Positions 1-8,516 are shown, counted from the stretch's first letter. The stretch is DNA of 17,269 bases from Phoronis ovalis (GCA_028565635.1 JAOXYB010021314.1:1-17269); one strand, 5' to 3'. Numbers and translations are program-made. The notes: generated by a model not told the origin, from the sequence alone.

Positions 1-370
1 TGTCCACTTTAGACGTTAGGCTCTGTATATAATATGAGTATATCAACTATTGAACTTGTCCACTTTAGACGTTAGGCTCTGTATATAATATGAGTATATC
101 AACTATTGAACTTGTCCACTTTAGACGTTAGGCTCTGTATATAATATGAGTATATCAACTATTGAACTTGTCCACTTTAGACGTTAGGCTCTGTATATAA
201 TATGAGTATATCAACTATTGAACTTGTCCACTTTAGACGTTAGGCTCTGTATATAATATGAGTATATCAACTAGTTAACTTGTCCACTTTGGACGTTAGA
301 CTCTGTATATAATATGAGTATATCAACTATTGAACTTATATCCACTTTTAGGTGTTGCACCCTGCATACA
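1..370. repeat. 56-bp minisatellite, six tandem copies plus a decayed partial copy
   Basis: Units start at 1, 57, 113, 169, 225 and 281, each beginning TGTCCACTTT. Units 1-4 are identical. Unit 5 differs at two bases near its end, and unit 6 at two bases near its start. From 337 a seventh copy is recognisable for about 30 bases and then fades. The array starts at the first base, so it very probably continues left of the window. Identity is highest at the left and decays to the right, as expected for an array edge. No protein is expected from it. Confidence 0.97.
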
Positions 371-446
371 TACAGCAGGTGGTTTTATATTTTACCGAAT
401 CATGATGTCATTATATAAACATTTGACATACTTTTTACTGTTAAAG

Positions 447-649
447 GTTTTGTTGCAAGTCCAGATAATACACCGAAGTTGGCAGCCATGCATTGTTTTG
501 CATTTCCAGATGTTAAAAGAGCTACACTGGCCCCTCCATCAACTATACCACCAGAGAGAACTATCGAGCAAGGTGTAACTATGATGGCTGTATGTCGTAA
601 AATGAAACAAACTAATCCAGCTTTGTGTATGAATATATTCAATGAATGA
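447..649 (+). CDS. Candidate 3'-terminal coding exon of an unidentified spliced gene
   Basis: An open plus-strand frame runs from the last in-frame stop (TAA 416-418) to TGA 647-649. Downstream of a pyrimidine-rich stretch and an AG at 445-446 it encodes about 67 residues of protein-like composition, including AAMHCFAFPDVKRATLAPP and ending in LCMNIFNE. There is no good start codon at its head, so it is best read as a terminal exon whose earlier exons lie left of the window. AG at 458-459 or 463-464 are alternative acceptors. AATAAA follows 219 bases after the stop, which fits a short 3' UTR. I do not recognise the family and propose no function. The frame, composition and poly(A) signal are seen; exon status is inferred. 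A pseudogene or the coding end of a transposon is also possible. Confidence 0.55.
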
Positions 650-895
650 AGATAATTGCAACCGTTATTCCTGTTCAGTGTGTTTGAATGTAAGAATTGT
701 TTAAAGTAATGTAGTGCAAGTGTATGAGAAGTAGGAACAAATAGTGCAGAGTGAAAAACCTACATTATATGCAAGTGATAAATCAGTGGAGTATACTGTT
801 AAAAGAATGAGTGTATATATTTTTGATGCCCATCAGTGATACATGTATTTTGCAATGATTCTGTAACAATAAAACATTTATTATGTAACAAATGT
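650..895 (+). promoter_or_regulatory. Putative 3' UTR with AATAAA polyadenylation signal
   Basis: The canonical hexamer AATAAA lies at 868-873, followed within 20 bases by T-rich sequence (TTTATTATG). It is on the same strand as the candidate terminal exon ending at 649 and gives a 3' UTR of roughly 240 bases. AATAAA also occurs by chance in AT-rich DNA, so the support comes from its position relative to the exon. Confidence 0.45.
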
Positions 896-1630
896 ATTAT
901 GCCTACATATGAATATTCTTATTTTTTATTTAAGCTTCTTGGAATGATTTAGTTGCATTTCTGCAGGAAGTGCCAGGACTTTTATTCAGATGTCTTCTAC
1001 CGTAATTACTTTTCATTCAGAAAATTGTGTTGTGATAATTTTTTGAAAAGTTTATAAATAAGTATAATATGGTTTAGTGTTCAAAGGGGATTTGTCATTA
1101 ATTTTCATCCAGAAAAAATTGGGTTAATATGTGACAAGTGTACATAAACTGGGTAAATATATTCAAACAACTCCACATAGCAGACTCCAAATAGACACTC
1201 TTTTTATATGTTGTGCTATTTATTGGATGGTGGGCACATTTTAAAATTGCTCAGCCTTACATGTGATGTCTCGTAGGTTTTTTTCGCGCATTCTCTGATA
1301 AAAGTATCCTACATTTCAAACTGGGTGTTATAGGTCCCAATATCTTACACAAATAAATAAATAAAATAGATTATTTCAAATATTTTTGCAAAACCTGATA
1401 CTATCAAAGAATGATATTGGTGTATTGCTATTACAGGTTTACTGCCGTTTCTTTTATTATACATGTTTTAATAAATACTTTCTAGACATTCCTACTCTAT
1501 ATCTATTAACATACTTAATATCATGATCATCATATTCTTATTTGCAACACACAATCCAATTGAAACAACTTGATCGGATTAAATCTGAGTATACCAAAAT
1601 TTAATAAAACTTTTGAATGAACTTTTCTCA
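896..1630. other. AT-rich non-coding stretch
   Basis: No credible reading frame or RNA gene was seen. The only simple repeat is a short AAAT run near 1350-1367. Confidence 0.6.
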
Positions 1631-1917
1631 ACCCGGGGGAAGTGGGTACCCATGTTGCAACATGGCTTTTCAAAACAGCCTCTAACGAAGTGAAATTCTG
1701 CAAAAAAAAACACCTAATAAGGAAGTGAGTTTTTTGAAAAAGTACACATTAAGGAAGTGACTTCACCCTAAAGAAGTGTCACATTTCCCAAAAAAACACC
1801 CTTTTCGTGATTTTAGCCAAAAAACATACCCTAAGTGTTATGCACCGACCCTTAAAGCTCGAAATTTTGTTTGAACATGCGTACCCACTTTAAGTTGATA
1901 TTGACTGCCCCCTGGGG
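1631..1917. repeat. Small dispersed repeat with inverted GC-rich ends and degenerate internal units
   Basis: The left end ACCCGGGGG (1631-1639) followed by AAGTGGGTACCCATG (1640-1654) is mirrored on the right by CATGCGTACCCACTT (1876-1890; one mismatch as an inverted repeat) and CCCCCTGGGG (1908-1917). Inside, GAAGTG motifs recur near 1684, 1719, 1751 and 1771 at 20-35-base spacing, consistent with a decayed tandem core. The open frames crossing its right half on both strands look like chance. Confidence 0.5.
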
Positions 1918-3214
1918 TCTCAACTGGGATTCTTTTACATTGTCAGAGTTGAAAGTTTCAGCTGCACCTTCATTCTCGACTTTAATCAAATTTGTGTCTA
2001 ACAAATGTAAAACATGGACAAACCTATTAGTAACTATGACTAACAGTATGACCGACAGCTTAATTATATAAATTCCAAATTGGATTGTTGGTACACTAGA
2101 CAATTTCACCTGTGGTTGAGTTCAGTGACATGTGATATCAAATAATTAATCGAGCTAGCTAATGCTCAATTTTCATGAAACAGTGGTTAGCATTCGGACT
2201 ATAACGGTTTTTCACAATAATTCTTAAAATACAATTTTTTTTTTTAAAACAAAATGTTCAGCATGCAAAGGTACATTGGGACAATCTGTTCATAAAACTT
2301 ACCACAAGAAAGATTTCATAACCTTGTGCACAATTTCGTGATATCATTGATGACCCTTACTATAGTCAGAATCGTACAGGGGCATATGAAATGTTACAAT
2401 ACATTTGACAGTTTACTTTGTTTCACGGTCCATGTTTTAAAGTGTGTCATTTTATGAAGCTTGTATTTGTGTACACTAGTACTACCTCTTTATGATTCCA
2501 CAATTTCAGCTTTGATAAGCCGCCCGATAAGCCGATGCGCGCAGTTGTGAACCACCTATAAGCACTAATTCCAACAATGTTCAAATTTGTAGAGAAGATC
2601 CTGTTTTTGACAAGTTGGCAGAGTAAATCCGTTTTTGTTTTAATAAATAAGTTGAATTCATCTTGTTTAGACTAAAATAAACCGTTGTTCTAAGACAAGT
2701 AAAATAGCAATAAGGTTATTAGCAAACAAAAGTTGAGCAAACCGGTTTGTTGGCTGAGAAAATAATTGAGAGTGTTGCTTCTCGAGATGAATATATTTGA
2801 CTCAACATTCTCATGATGTAGGTTCTCAATTGAAAAAATATAATAATGAGTTTTACAGTACAGTATTGGCAACAGTCATACATCAGTATAGATTAAGACA
2901 ACATTGAATAAGCAATGTTCTTCTACATTCAAATATTTATAATTACAAGGTGAATATCGAGTGCATGGCTGTATATCTATCTGTAACAAGTATGTTTTCT
3001 TAATAAGGTTAATATTAGGAAGTTCACTAGCTGCAGGGTAAAGCAAAATATAAAACAAGACAATAAAGATGCATGTCGATGTAACAAGCTGAAAATATGC
3101 ATAATCACAAAATCTCTCAAACCAAACTTTCTGCAGGGAATAATCTTGTGTCACTCACAAACAAGCATATGACTGTAAAGTGAGAAAGCAATAGAATATT
3201 AAACTTACCAAATA
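1918..3214. other. AT-rich non-coding flank of the BEL/Pao element
   Basis: I see no recognisable gene. Minor features are GATAAGCCG twice near 2514-2534 and a minus-strand open frame at 2876-3154 with one hydrophobic segment. That frame has no family signature and is treated as chance. Confidence 0.55.
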
Positions 3215-3417
3215 TGTCTCGCGAGTTTAAGTATAAAACAAAAATGTTCAAATGTGCATAAGTTGTTCACAGGACAGCTTATCTTTAGCAACACAAAGGA
3301 CTGACTGCTCTCTCTCAAGGGACTTATTACATAATCAGCCCACTTATTTTAAAGGGCTCAAAAAGGGATAAAGAGGCCATACCTCGAAACAAATAAACAA
3401 TCATGTTGGCTGTAACA
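3215..3417 (-). repeat. 3' LTR of the BEL/Pao element
   Basis: This copy aligns over nearly its whole length with 8517-8732. On the minus strand it begins TGTTACAGCC. It is shorter than its partner because of about ten missing bases near 3390 and three at its outer end. The outer end reads GAGACA where the partner reads GGTAACA, so the terminal inverted repeat has decayed here. The short purine-rich GGGGGCCGA just before it on the minus strand (3418-3426) is the best polypurine-tract candidate. Confidence 0.92.
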
Positions 3418-3577
3418 TCGGCCCCCAAATACGTACCCGTTTTTTTTAAATAACAATATCATAATGAAACAACTAAATATCTACTGAACTTAACTCAATA
3501 TATATAATCCTTGTTCTGAATCAACTGAATACAATTGATTAATTCTTATACCATCTAAAGTTAATTTATTGTTAAGT
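3418..3577 (-). other. Retrotransposon 3' untranslated region with a long-range inverted repeat
   Basis: This is the non-coding interval between the polyprotein stop (3578-3580) and the 3' LTR. ACTGAACTTAAC (3483-3494) and GTTAAGTTCAGT (3571-3582) form a perfect 12-base inverted repeat with a 76-base loop. The coding-side arm overlaps the stop codon. Confidence 0.6.
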
Positions 3578-4150
3578 TCAGTTCATACTTGACCTTTCTC
3601 GTATTCTTGAGCTACGTCGCAATGGTACATCTACGCAAACTTGACTTGAGCATTCCGTCTTCTCGCCATGATTCCCAACACTGTTTACACTATCCATCAC
3701 AACACCCTCCAACAAACACAATTTACGTACATCTCGGCGTAAGTGTGCCGAAGCTGCGTTAACAAGAACTTGACGGCCGATGCCATTACGATCAGGAAAT
3801 GCTTTTACCACTATACCTTTAGGCCAACATCCTCTGGGTGCATTTTCATCAACAATGAGGATAAGATCTCCAGCAACTAAGTTTCGTCTTGGACGTAGCC
3901 AGTTTTGACGTTCTTGAAGTAACGGTAAATATTCACGAATCCAACGGTTCCAGAAATTATCAGCAAGATGTTGAGCTTGTTTCCACCTGCTGTTGTAAAT
4001 ATCTGTATATGTGATCTCAGTCGCTGATGTACATAAATTGGATTGTAATAATAATAGATGGTTAGGTGTCAGAGGTTCGATATCACTGGGATCATCCGAT
4101 AAGCGAGTAAGTGGTCGGTTGTTAAGAATTTTCTCGACTTCTGTTATGAC
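3578..4150 (-). pseudogene. BEL/Pao polyprotein C-terminus, DUF5641 domain
   Basis: One uninterrupted frame of 191 codons runs from about 4150 to the TGA at 3578-3580. It shows the landmarks of the C-terminal domain of BEL/Pao integrases: DDPSDIEPLTPNHLLLLQS near the start, NFWNRWIREYLPLLQERQNW in the middle, then GDLILIVDENAPRGCWPKG, and a basic tail ending RRSSRIRERSSMN. This domain follows the integrase core and is thought to act in DNA binding or targeting. It is the best preserved part of the element. It is cut off from the integrase core by a one-base frame change near 4150, so it can only be a fragment here. The frame contains no ATG until the end; conventional gene finders would report only its last 77 codons, from a GTG at 3811. 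Confidence 0.9.
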
Positions 4151-4165
4151 CGTAAGGTCTCATCA

Positions 4166-4489
4166 TCAACCAATGAAGTTCCTAAAACATCTCGTAAGAT
4201 TTTTCCCATACACCTTCTGCATGACTGGCAGCTGGTTGAAATTCCATTGGATAGAATGTTTACGAAGACTATTTTCTATTCGTTCACAGTTCCATTTTTC
4301 TAAGACCCTTTTAACCTCGATCTCTGCACCTCGAGAATTTGTCCCATTCTCACTAAACACTTGCTTAGGTGCTCCTCGTCGACTTATGAAACGTAACAGA
4401 GCTTGAATGAAGGAATCCGTAGACAAACTATGAGCAACTTCAATATGTATTGCACGTGAAGTGAAACATGTAAATATACAACCATACCG
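4166..4489 (-). pseudogene. BEL/Pao integrase core, second half, catalytic position changed
   Basis: The frame carries the middle and end of the integrase catalytic core, with STDSFIQALLRFISRRGAPK followed by QVFSENGTN. BEL/Pao integrases normally have SDNGTNF here, where D is the second acidic residue of the D,D-E triad. This copy has glutamate (codon 4349-4351) and serine in place of the following phenylalanine. After IQWNFN the frame slips, so the stretch that normally carries the third acidic residue (NPPAASHxGGVWE) is out of frame around 4190-4220. The frame is open upstream to 4489, where it abuts the previous fragment in a different frame. Confidence 0.85.
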
Positions 4490-4499
4490 CGTTTAACAG

Positions 4500-4664
4500 T
4501 TCCTCTTTTCCACTTGACATATACAATGGTCCAAAATAAGCAGTAGTAACATTCGTAAACGGAGGATCTCCTGATGTTACTCTTTCCAGTGGGAGTGGTG
4601 CCATTATTTGTTCGTGCCGGTGGCTCATTCCAACGTCGGCAGACGACACAATTTCTAATAACAC
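4500..4664 (-). pseudogene. BEL/Pao integrase core, first half, first aspartate lost
   Basis: The fragment shows MAPLPLERVTSGDPPFTNV followed by TTAYFGPLY. In BEL/Pao integrases this is the start of the catalytic core, normally ending in a D-Y-F-G-P motif whose D is the first catalytic residue. Here that residue is alanine (codon 4539-4541). A frame change near 4640 separates it from the zinc-binding domain upstream, and another near 4490-4510 separates it from the rest of the core. The same reading frame stays open to 4440, but that part no longer resembles integrase. Confidence 0.83.
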
Positions 4665-5022
4665 GTTTCACTGTGGTTAATCCTCTTGGAATCCAAAATT
4701 CTTGTCGTATGACAGATAAGACGTGATTAGCACGAACATGACAATCCCTTTCAAAATAATAACGTACAATCAGCTGCGTAACATGGTGGTTATGTGGTAC
4801 TATCATGGGATGTTTAAAACTGTTACTTATTGGTGCATTATCTAAACGTCCACCAACACAGAGAATTCCATTTCTTTTATCAGGACACAGTCTTCTTAAG
4901 TTTCTCTGATAATCCATAGTAAATGATTTGTCTTGCATTAAATCTCCAGAGTAGCTGTGGAAATTTCTTGAACAGTAAGTGGTCCTTTTTTTACTGAGTC
5001 TCTTGAAGTTCTGGAATGACAC
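4630..5022 (-). pseudogene. BEL/Pao integrase N-terminal zinc-binding (H2C2) domain
   Basis: Reading from a GTG at 5020-5022, the frame includes GILCVGGRLDNAPISNSFKH, then HHVTQLIVRYYFERDCH, and NCVVCRR. These are typical of the BEL/Pao linker and the HHCC zinc-binding domain: the two histidines lie in the middle segment and the two cysteines in NCVVC. The domain binds zinc and helps integrase multimerise on the DNA ends. The frame stays open to 4384, but homology to integrase ends near 4630, where the correct continuation moves to another frame. Confidence 0.88.
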
Positions 5023-5197
5023 TATAAATATAGTTTAAAACGTAACAACCTTGCAATACACTTTTGTAATTTATACCCCAGGTGGAAAACTGATGAAGAA
5101 TTGAGTACAAAGTATCATGTTGATTGCTTAATTTTGAATGAGAGATGCTGCACACATGAACCTTTTTCCTTTTCAGTTCTGTATCTGATTCTGGCAC
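4991..5197 (-). pseudogene. BEL/Pao pol linker between the RNase H region and integrase
   Basis: The segment includes HDTLYSILHQFSTWG, which resembles the linker of BEL/Pao polyproteins where a charged stretch precedes a conserved 'FS-W' region ahead of integrase. It follows the previous fragment across a frame change at 5206 and is followed by another near 5000-5020. The assignment rests mostly on position and partial resemblance, so it is less certain than its neighbours. Confidence 0.6.
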
Positions 5198-5205
5198 TTC
5201 TGATA

Positions 5206-5760
5206 TTATAATTCAGATGGAGGAGGCCATTGAGTTACACATTGCCATAACAATTCTGGTCCTCTCAACCATCGCTGAATTGATTCTTCATTTGAACCTT
5301 GACACTTAATTCCACGCGATGTATAATCAGCAGGATTTAGACCAGTAGGAACATAGTACCACTGACTAGGCACTGTAGCATCATGTATAGTCTGAAGCCG
5401 ATTATAGTCTATACACAATATCAATAATTTCAGTGTCGAAATCATTCTATTATCATCTACAGTCTTACTTAATGCGTATGCTGCACAACTGGGAGAAGAG
5501 ATGGCACCAAATAGATGAACTAACATCTGGTGATCAACAGGTTCTTTGCTGAGATTACCAACAGGCCACCAAAGAAACCTAAATGCGTTGCAATCTTTGG
5601 GATTAACTTTAACTTGATGAAACATCTGCTCAATATCTGCGACCAGTGCAATCTGTTCTTGTCTGAATCTAATAGGAACTCCAATCAATGTGTAGTTAAA
5701 TGTTGGTCCTTGCAATAGCTGATCGTTAAGATAAGTTCCACGGTATGAAGCAGAACAGTC
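5206..5760 (-). pseudogene. BEL/Pao reverse transcriptase palm fused by deletion to the post-RNase H segment
   Basis: From a leucine (TTG) codon at 5715 the frame carries the first half of the reverse transcriptase palm: [19 protein letters not shown] includes the first catalytic aspartate, and FRFLWW and [19 protein letters not shown] follow. The next expected landmark is the YVDD catalytic box, but about a dozen residues later the sequence is already [15 protein letters not shown] and [11 protein letters not shown], which normally lie at the end of the RNase H region. The junction falls at about 5415-5451. The YVDD half of the palm, thumb, Pao A17 region and most of RNase H are therefore missing. 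The frame is open upstream to about 5760, where it meets the preceding fragment out of frame. Confidence 0.9.
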
Positions 5761-6104
5761 ACGAGAACCTTGCCGGGTTTATGTTGATTGATGACATCGA
5801 CAGGATGGTGTGGTAGATACCATATATAAGTACCAGGCTTCTCTACAAATATTTCACTGCTAGCTACCTTCTGCGCATGTCTCTTTTTGATGTATTCTTC
5901 AGTGATGCCTTTGTACTTGTCAAACAGAGATGCATCTTTCAAAAATCGCCTTTTAAGTAAACTTAATCTTTTTTGTGCAACTTGTTTGTTATTTGGAAGA
6001 TGTGGCGTTTCATATTTAAAAGGTAGTGACAACTGGTAATGTCCATTCTGAAGTCTTACCGAATTATCCATAATTGCTTTACCTCTTCTATCTTCTAACG
6101 ACAT
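5757..6104 (-). pseudogene. BEL/Pao reverse transcriptase N-terminal region
   Basis: The fragment begins near MSLEDRRGKAIMDNSVRLQN, continues with LPNNKQVAQKRLSLLKRRFL, and contains WYLPHHPV and HKPGKV. These are standard landmarks of the fingers region ahead of the first catalytic aspartate in BEL/Pao. The correct frame is lost just after GKVLV (about 5757), with the polyprotein resuming in the next frame. Open sequence in the old frame continues to 5685 but no longer resembles the family. At the upstream end a frame change near 6090-6104 joins it to the protease fragment. Confidence 0.9.
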
Positions 6105-6435
6105 TTGCTAAAGACTCACTAAAATCACTGTTATACATACGATGTAACTGTGAGGATACGGATTCTAAGTGTGGAATAGGTTCTTCACATCCTAGAATCT
6201 GACTAACATTCACAAAATTAAAGTTACATTCTTGCTCATATTGCACCTTTTCTCTTCTCACAGGTCCAACAACTGTCCAACCTAACACAGTTCGTATAGC
6301 ATAGGGCTCCTTTCTTTTGCCACGTTTTACCCAATGTGCTTCTGGTACATCATTCCCGATTAATAACGATACTTGCTTGTTCTCAAGCTCATCAATAGTA
6401 ATAGTCTTTGTGTTACCACTTCTGTACATCATCAT
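6088..6435 (-). pseudogene. BEL/Pao protease region, C-terminal half (DUF1758)
   Basis: The signature is KQVSLLIGNDVPEAHWVKRG followed by EPYAIRTVLGWTVVGP, the well-conserved end of the DUF1758 aspartic protease region of BEL/Pao pol. The tail NSDFSESLANVV leads into the reverse transcriptase fragment across a frame change. Compared with relatives, the stretch between the protease fragment upstream and this one is short, suggesting a small loss around 6413-6435. Confidence 0.87.
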
Positions 6436-7186
6436 TCTTTGGATAGAATACTTTATGTAAATGATCTATTGTCCACAGCTTGTCTAACAATACACCTTGA
6501 TCAGAATTTAGAGATTTCACGTTCACTTTGACTTCTAGCCCGTGCTTTCTTCTCACAGCATTCATTGTAGACATGGTGTAATCGACTGGTTTACCACTTA
6601 ATCCCAACCTGTCAACAATATTATCAAGACAAATTGTTGTGTCTGAAGCATTGTCCAAAAATGCACAAGTTTCTATTTCACGACCACCTTCTACACCACT
6701 GACTCTTACAGGTATTACTTGAAGATATACTTGTGGACAATCCGTTTTGAGCGCTCTACAATGCACTGTATTATTACTATCATTACTGCACACTGGATCA
6801 GTGTCAACGCCACCTGTTGGTTTATTAATAACAGGAGACGAACCATCTGATCTATCTGTCTTAGAAGGTTGAGTTTTATCTGAACTTGGTGTAGAAACAG
6901 GATGTAACAAGGCATGGTGACGCTTACCGCAATTAGGAACTTGGCAGAAAACTCTACTCCGGCAGGTTCTTGACACATGAGGTGTATTTGCTTCAAGAAA
7001 ACAATAGCATAATCTCTTGCCAGTTACAAAACTGTTCCTTTCCTCGAAATTCAATTTCGCTAACTTCCAGCAACGCTTTATATCGTGACCACTGATTTCA
7101 CAAAATAAACACCGTTGTTCCCACTTGTTCACATCACTTGTAAACAATGGATTATCTCCCTTCCATTTATCTTCTTAGGTACGTGT
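6413..7186 (-). pseudogene. BEL/Pao gag zinc knuckles and aspartic protease
   Basis: The minus-strand frame starts inside gag. CLFCEISGHDIKRC is an intact CX2CX4HX4C zinc knuckle for RNA binding. A second knuckle, CYCFLEANTPHVSRTC, has altered spacing. CQVPNCGKRHHALLH matches the third C/H cluster typical of BEL/Pao. The protease follows: ETCAFLDNASDTTICLD carries the catalytic aspartate in D-N-A-S-D where relatives usually have D-N/T-G-S, so the active-site glycine is alanine. The frame is lost at about 6413-6435. The first recognised start-type codon is TTG 7147; the frame is open back to about 7186, where it meets the upstream gag frame. Confidence 0.9.
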
Positions 7187-7436
7187 GAGTTGCAAAGTTA
7201 TTAACTTTAGTAGATCTAGGCTTAGGCTTTGTATCATATGATATCTCTGGCTTCGAACCCACCAACTTTCCATATCGAGTGTTAGCTGTGATAACTCTGT
7301 CTTCTAGAAATTATGTTAACTGTTGAAACTTAGGTTCATCACCAGTCTTTATTATACGGCCAGCTTGTTTTGCCCAATCAGCTTGAAGATATTGAGGAAG
7401 TTGTTTAACGATTTTCTCCATATAAGTAGAATCAAT
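7167..7436 (-). pseudogene. BEL/Pao gag, C-terminal capsid part
   Basis: From about 7436 a minus-strand frame gives MEKIVKQLPQYLQADWAKQA and, further on, FLEDRVITANTRYG, as in the end of the BEL/Pao gag region before the zinc knuckles. An in-frame TAA at 7311-7313 interrupts it; a single base change from a lysine AAA codon would explain this. The frame ends at TAA 7167-7169, beyond which the zinc-knuckle frame takes over. Confidence 0.75.
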
Positions 7437-7668
7437 GCTGTACCTGCATTTGTGCTGAGCTTAACAAACAATTTCTCATATCGCGAGCCAACTGTAATAA
7501 TTTGTCAGTGTCTGATGACCTTATTTGAGGATCTTTCACACAATTTTCAACAAATGTATTAGCTATTATGTGCTTTTGACCAAAATGTCTAAGGAGAACT
7601 TCTCTAGCTTCTTTGTAGCCTTGTTCTGATGGAAGGATGATGCAATGTTTAATAGCTTCCTTTGCCCT
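7432..7668 (-). pseudogene. BEL/Pao gag, DUF1759 second part
   Basis: The frame beginning at about 7668 reads RAKEAIKHCIILPSEQGYKE, then VLLRHFGQKHIIA, ending at TGA 7432-7434. This is the second half of the DUF1759 gag region of BEL/Pao (the 'GxAxEAI ... GY..A...L...FG' pattern). It is out of frame with the upstream gag fragment, and the intervening conserved stretch is missing (see the next entry). Confidence 0.8.
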
Positions 7669-7760
7669 TCCTGATTGCCATCAAATGATAAAAGTTCACG
7701 TTTTGGCATATTCAGATTAATAGCCACTTGTTGCACAAATTGTTGATGGTTTTTAAGCAA
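7669..7760 (-). pseudogene. BEL/Pao gag, DUF1759 first part, truncated by deletion
   Basis: From TTG 7760 the frame reads FVQQVAINLNMPKRELLSFD followed by GN. MPKRELLSFDG is the hallmark start of the DUF1759 region. In relatives this is followed by about 40-50 residues with W, F and SFE-type landmarks before the 'GxAxEAI' pattern. Here the pattern comes almost immediately, so those residues have been deleted near 7670-7690, with a frame change. The old frame remains open to 7566 without family resemblance. Confidence 0.8.
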
Positions 7761-7769
7761 TGCTTACAG

Positions 7770-8466
7770 TTGTTGCGACATGATTTTTAATGTTAGCATT
7801 ATTAATAGATGAATCACCGCTATTATCAGGGACTTGTGCTGATGGTGGTGTCCAGGTTGGAGCTTCCGGGTTTAGTGGTGTACTAACATTAACACCTCTT
7901 GCTAATTGAGCTCCCTGATTCAATAGAGTGCCAATATTAGCACTTGTAGATAACTGAGCTTACGTATTCAATGGAGCAATAACATTAGCACTTGTAGGTA
8001 ACTGAGCTTCTTGAAAGGACATTTCATTTGGAATATGTTGAAATGAACCAAAATATCTACTTAACATGTCAACTCGTTGATTTCGAGAAGATTTTCCAGA
8101 TGCACATTCACTACCCTTGTCACTTCTATCTAACTTAGTTTCTATTTCTGCTCGTTGAACTCTACTCTGTGCTTCGAAAACTCTCATCTCAAATATACTT
8201 CTCAATTGCTCACGTTCCAGTTCTAATTCTAATTCATTTAAATCACACTTCAATTTTTCCTGTTGTTGTATCTGTTTCAAATCAAACCGCGCTAACTCTA
8301 ATTCAGCCTGTACAGACGCACGAGATGATCCTCTAAGAAACTTTGAACTTAATTTCGATTTACTAGTTTTACTACCTTTCTTGGAACTGCTTCTTGTACA
8401 CCCTGTTTCTTCTGCAGTTTCCGTTGAACTACTAGAAGGCCTAGCACATCTAGAACCCACATCCAT
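7770..8466 (-). pseudogene. BEL/Pao gag N-terminal region with coiled coil, nonsense codon inside
   Basis: The best start is ATG 8464-8466; the open frame extends upstream into the LTR, but that part is probably untranslated leader. A Ser/Lys-rich N-terminus (SSKKGSKTSKSKLSSK) is followed by a long charged, Leu/Glu-rich segment around ELELARFDLKQIQQQEK and LNELELELEREQL, a likely coiled coil. Three 16-residue repeats follow (7867-8010), then a Pro/Asn-rich linker. TAA 7960-7962 falls at the first codon of the second repeat; a CAA-to-TAA change could explain it. Beyond it the same frame stays gag-like to about 7770, where a one-base slip leads into the DUF1759 fragment. Confidence 0.8.
7867..8010 (-). 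repeat. Three 48-bp tandem repeats in gag
   Basis: Units at 8010-7963, 7962-7915 and 7914-7867 each encode 16 residues of pattern x-A-Q-L-x(4)-N-[VI]-x(3)-L-N-x. The first reads EAQLPTSANVIAPLNT and the third GAQLARGVNVSTPLNP. The first two units are closest to each other. The second begins with the TAA stop. Confidence 0.9.
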
Positions 8467-8516
8467 ACAGCGACCAGGGACTTCTTTCCATAACCACGAT
8501 ATTTGAAACCTAGCTA

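Noticed and set aside
330-578. Plus-strand open frame starting inside the minisatellite
   Set aside because: Wrong frame relative to the likely exon; it begins in repeat sequence and looks like random translation.
400-642. Minus-strand open frame opposite the candidate terminal exon
   Set aside because: It is the antisense shadow of the plus-strand frame ending at 649, which has the better composition and a poly(A) signal downstream.
1852-2109. Overlapping open frames on both strands
   Set aside because: They cross the right end of the repeat at 1631-1917 and unique AT-rich DNA; no family signature on either strand.
2876-3154. Minus-strand frame of 92 codons with one hydrophobic segment
   Set aside because: No recognisable domain, a non-ATG start and composition typical of AT-rich DNA; a Leu/Ile/Phe-rich segment is expected by chance.
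4011-4406. Plus-strand open frame of 131 codons
   Set aside because: Shadow of the integrase and DUF5641 fragments on the minus strand.
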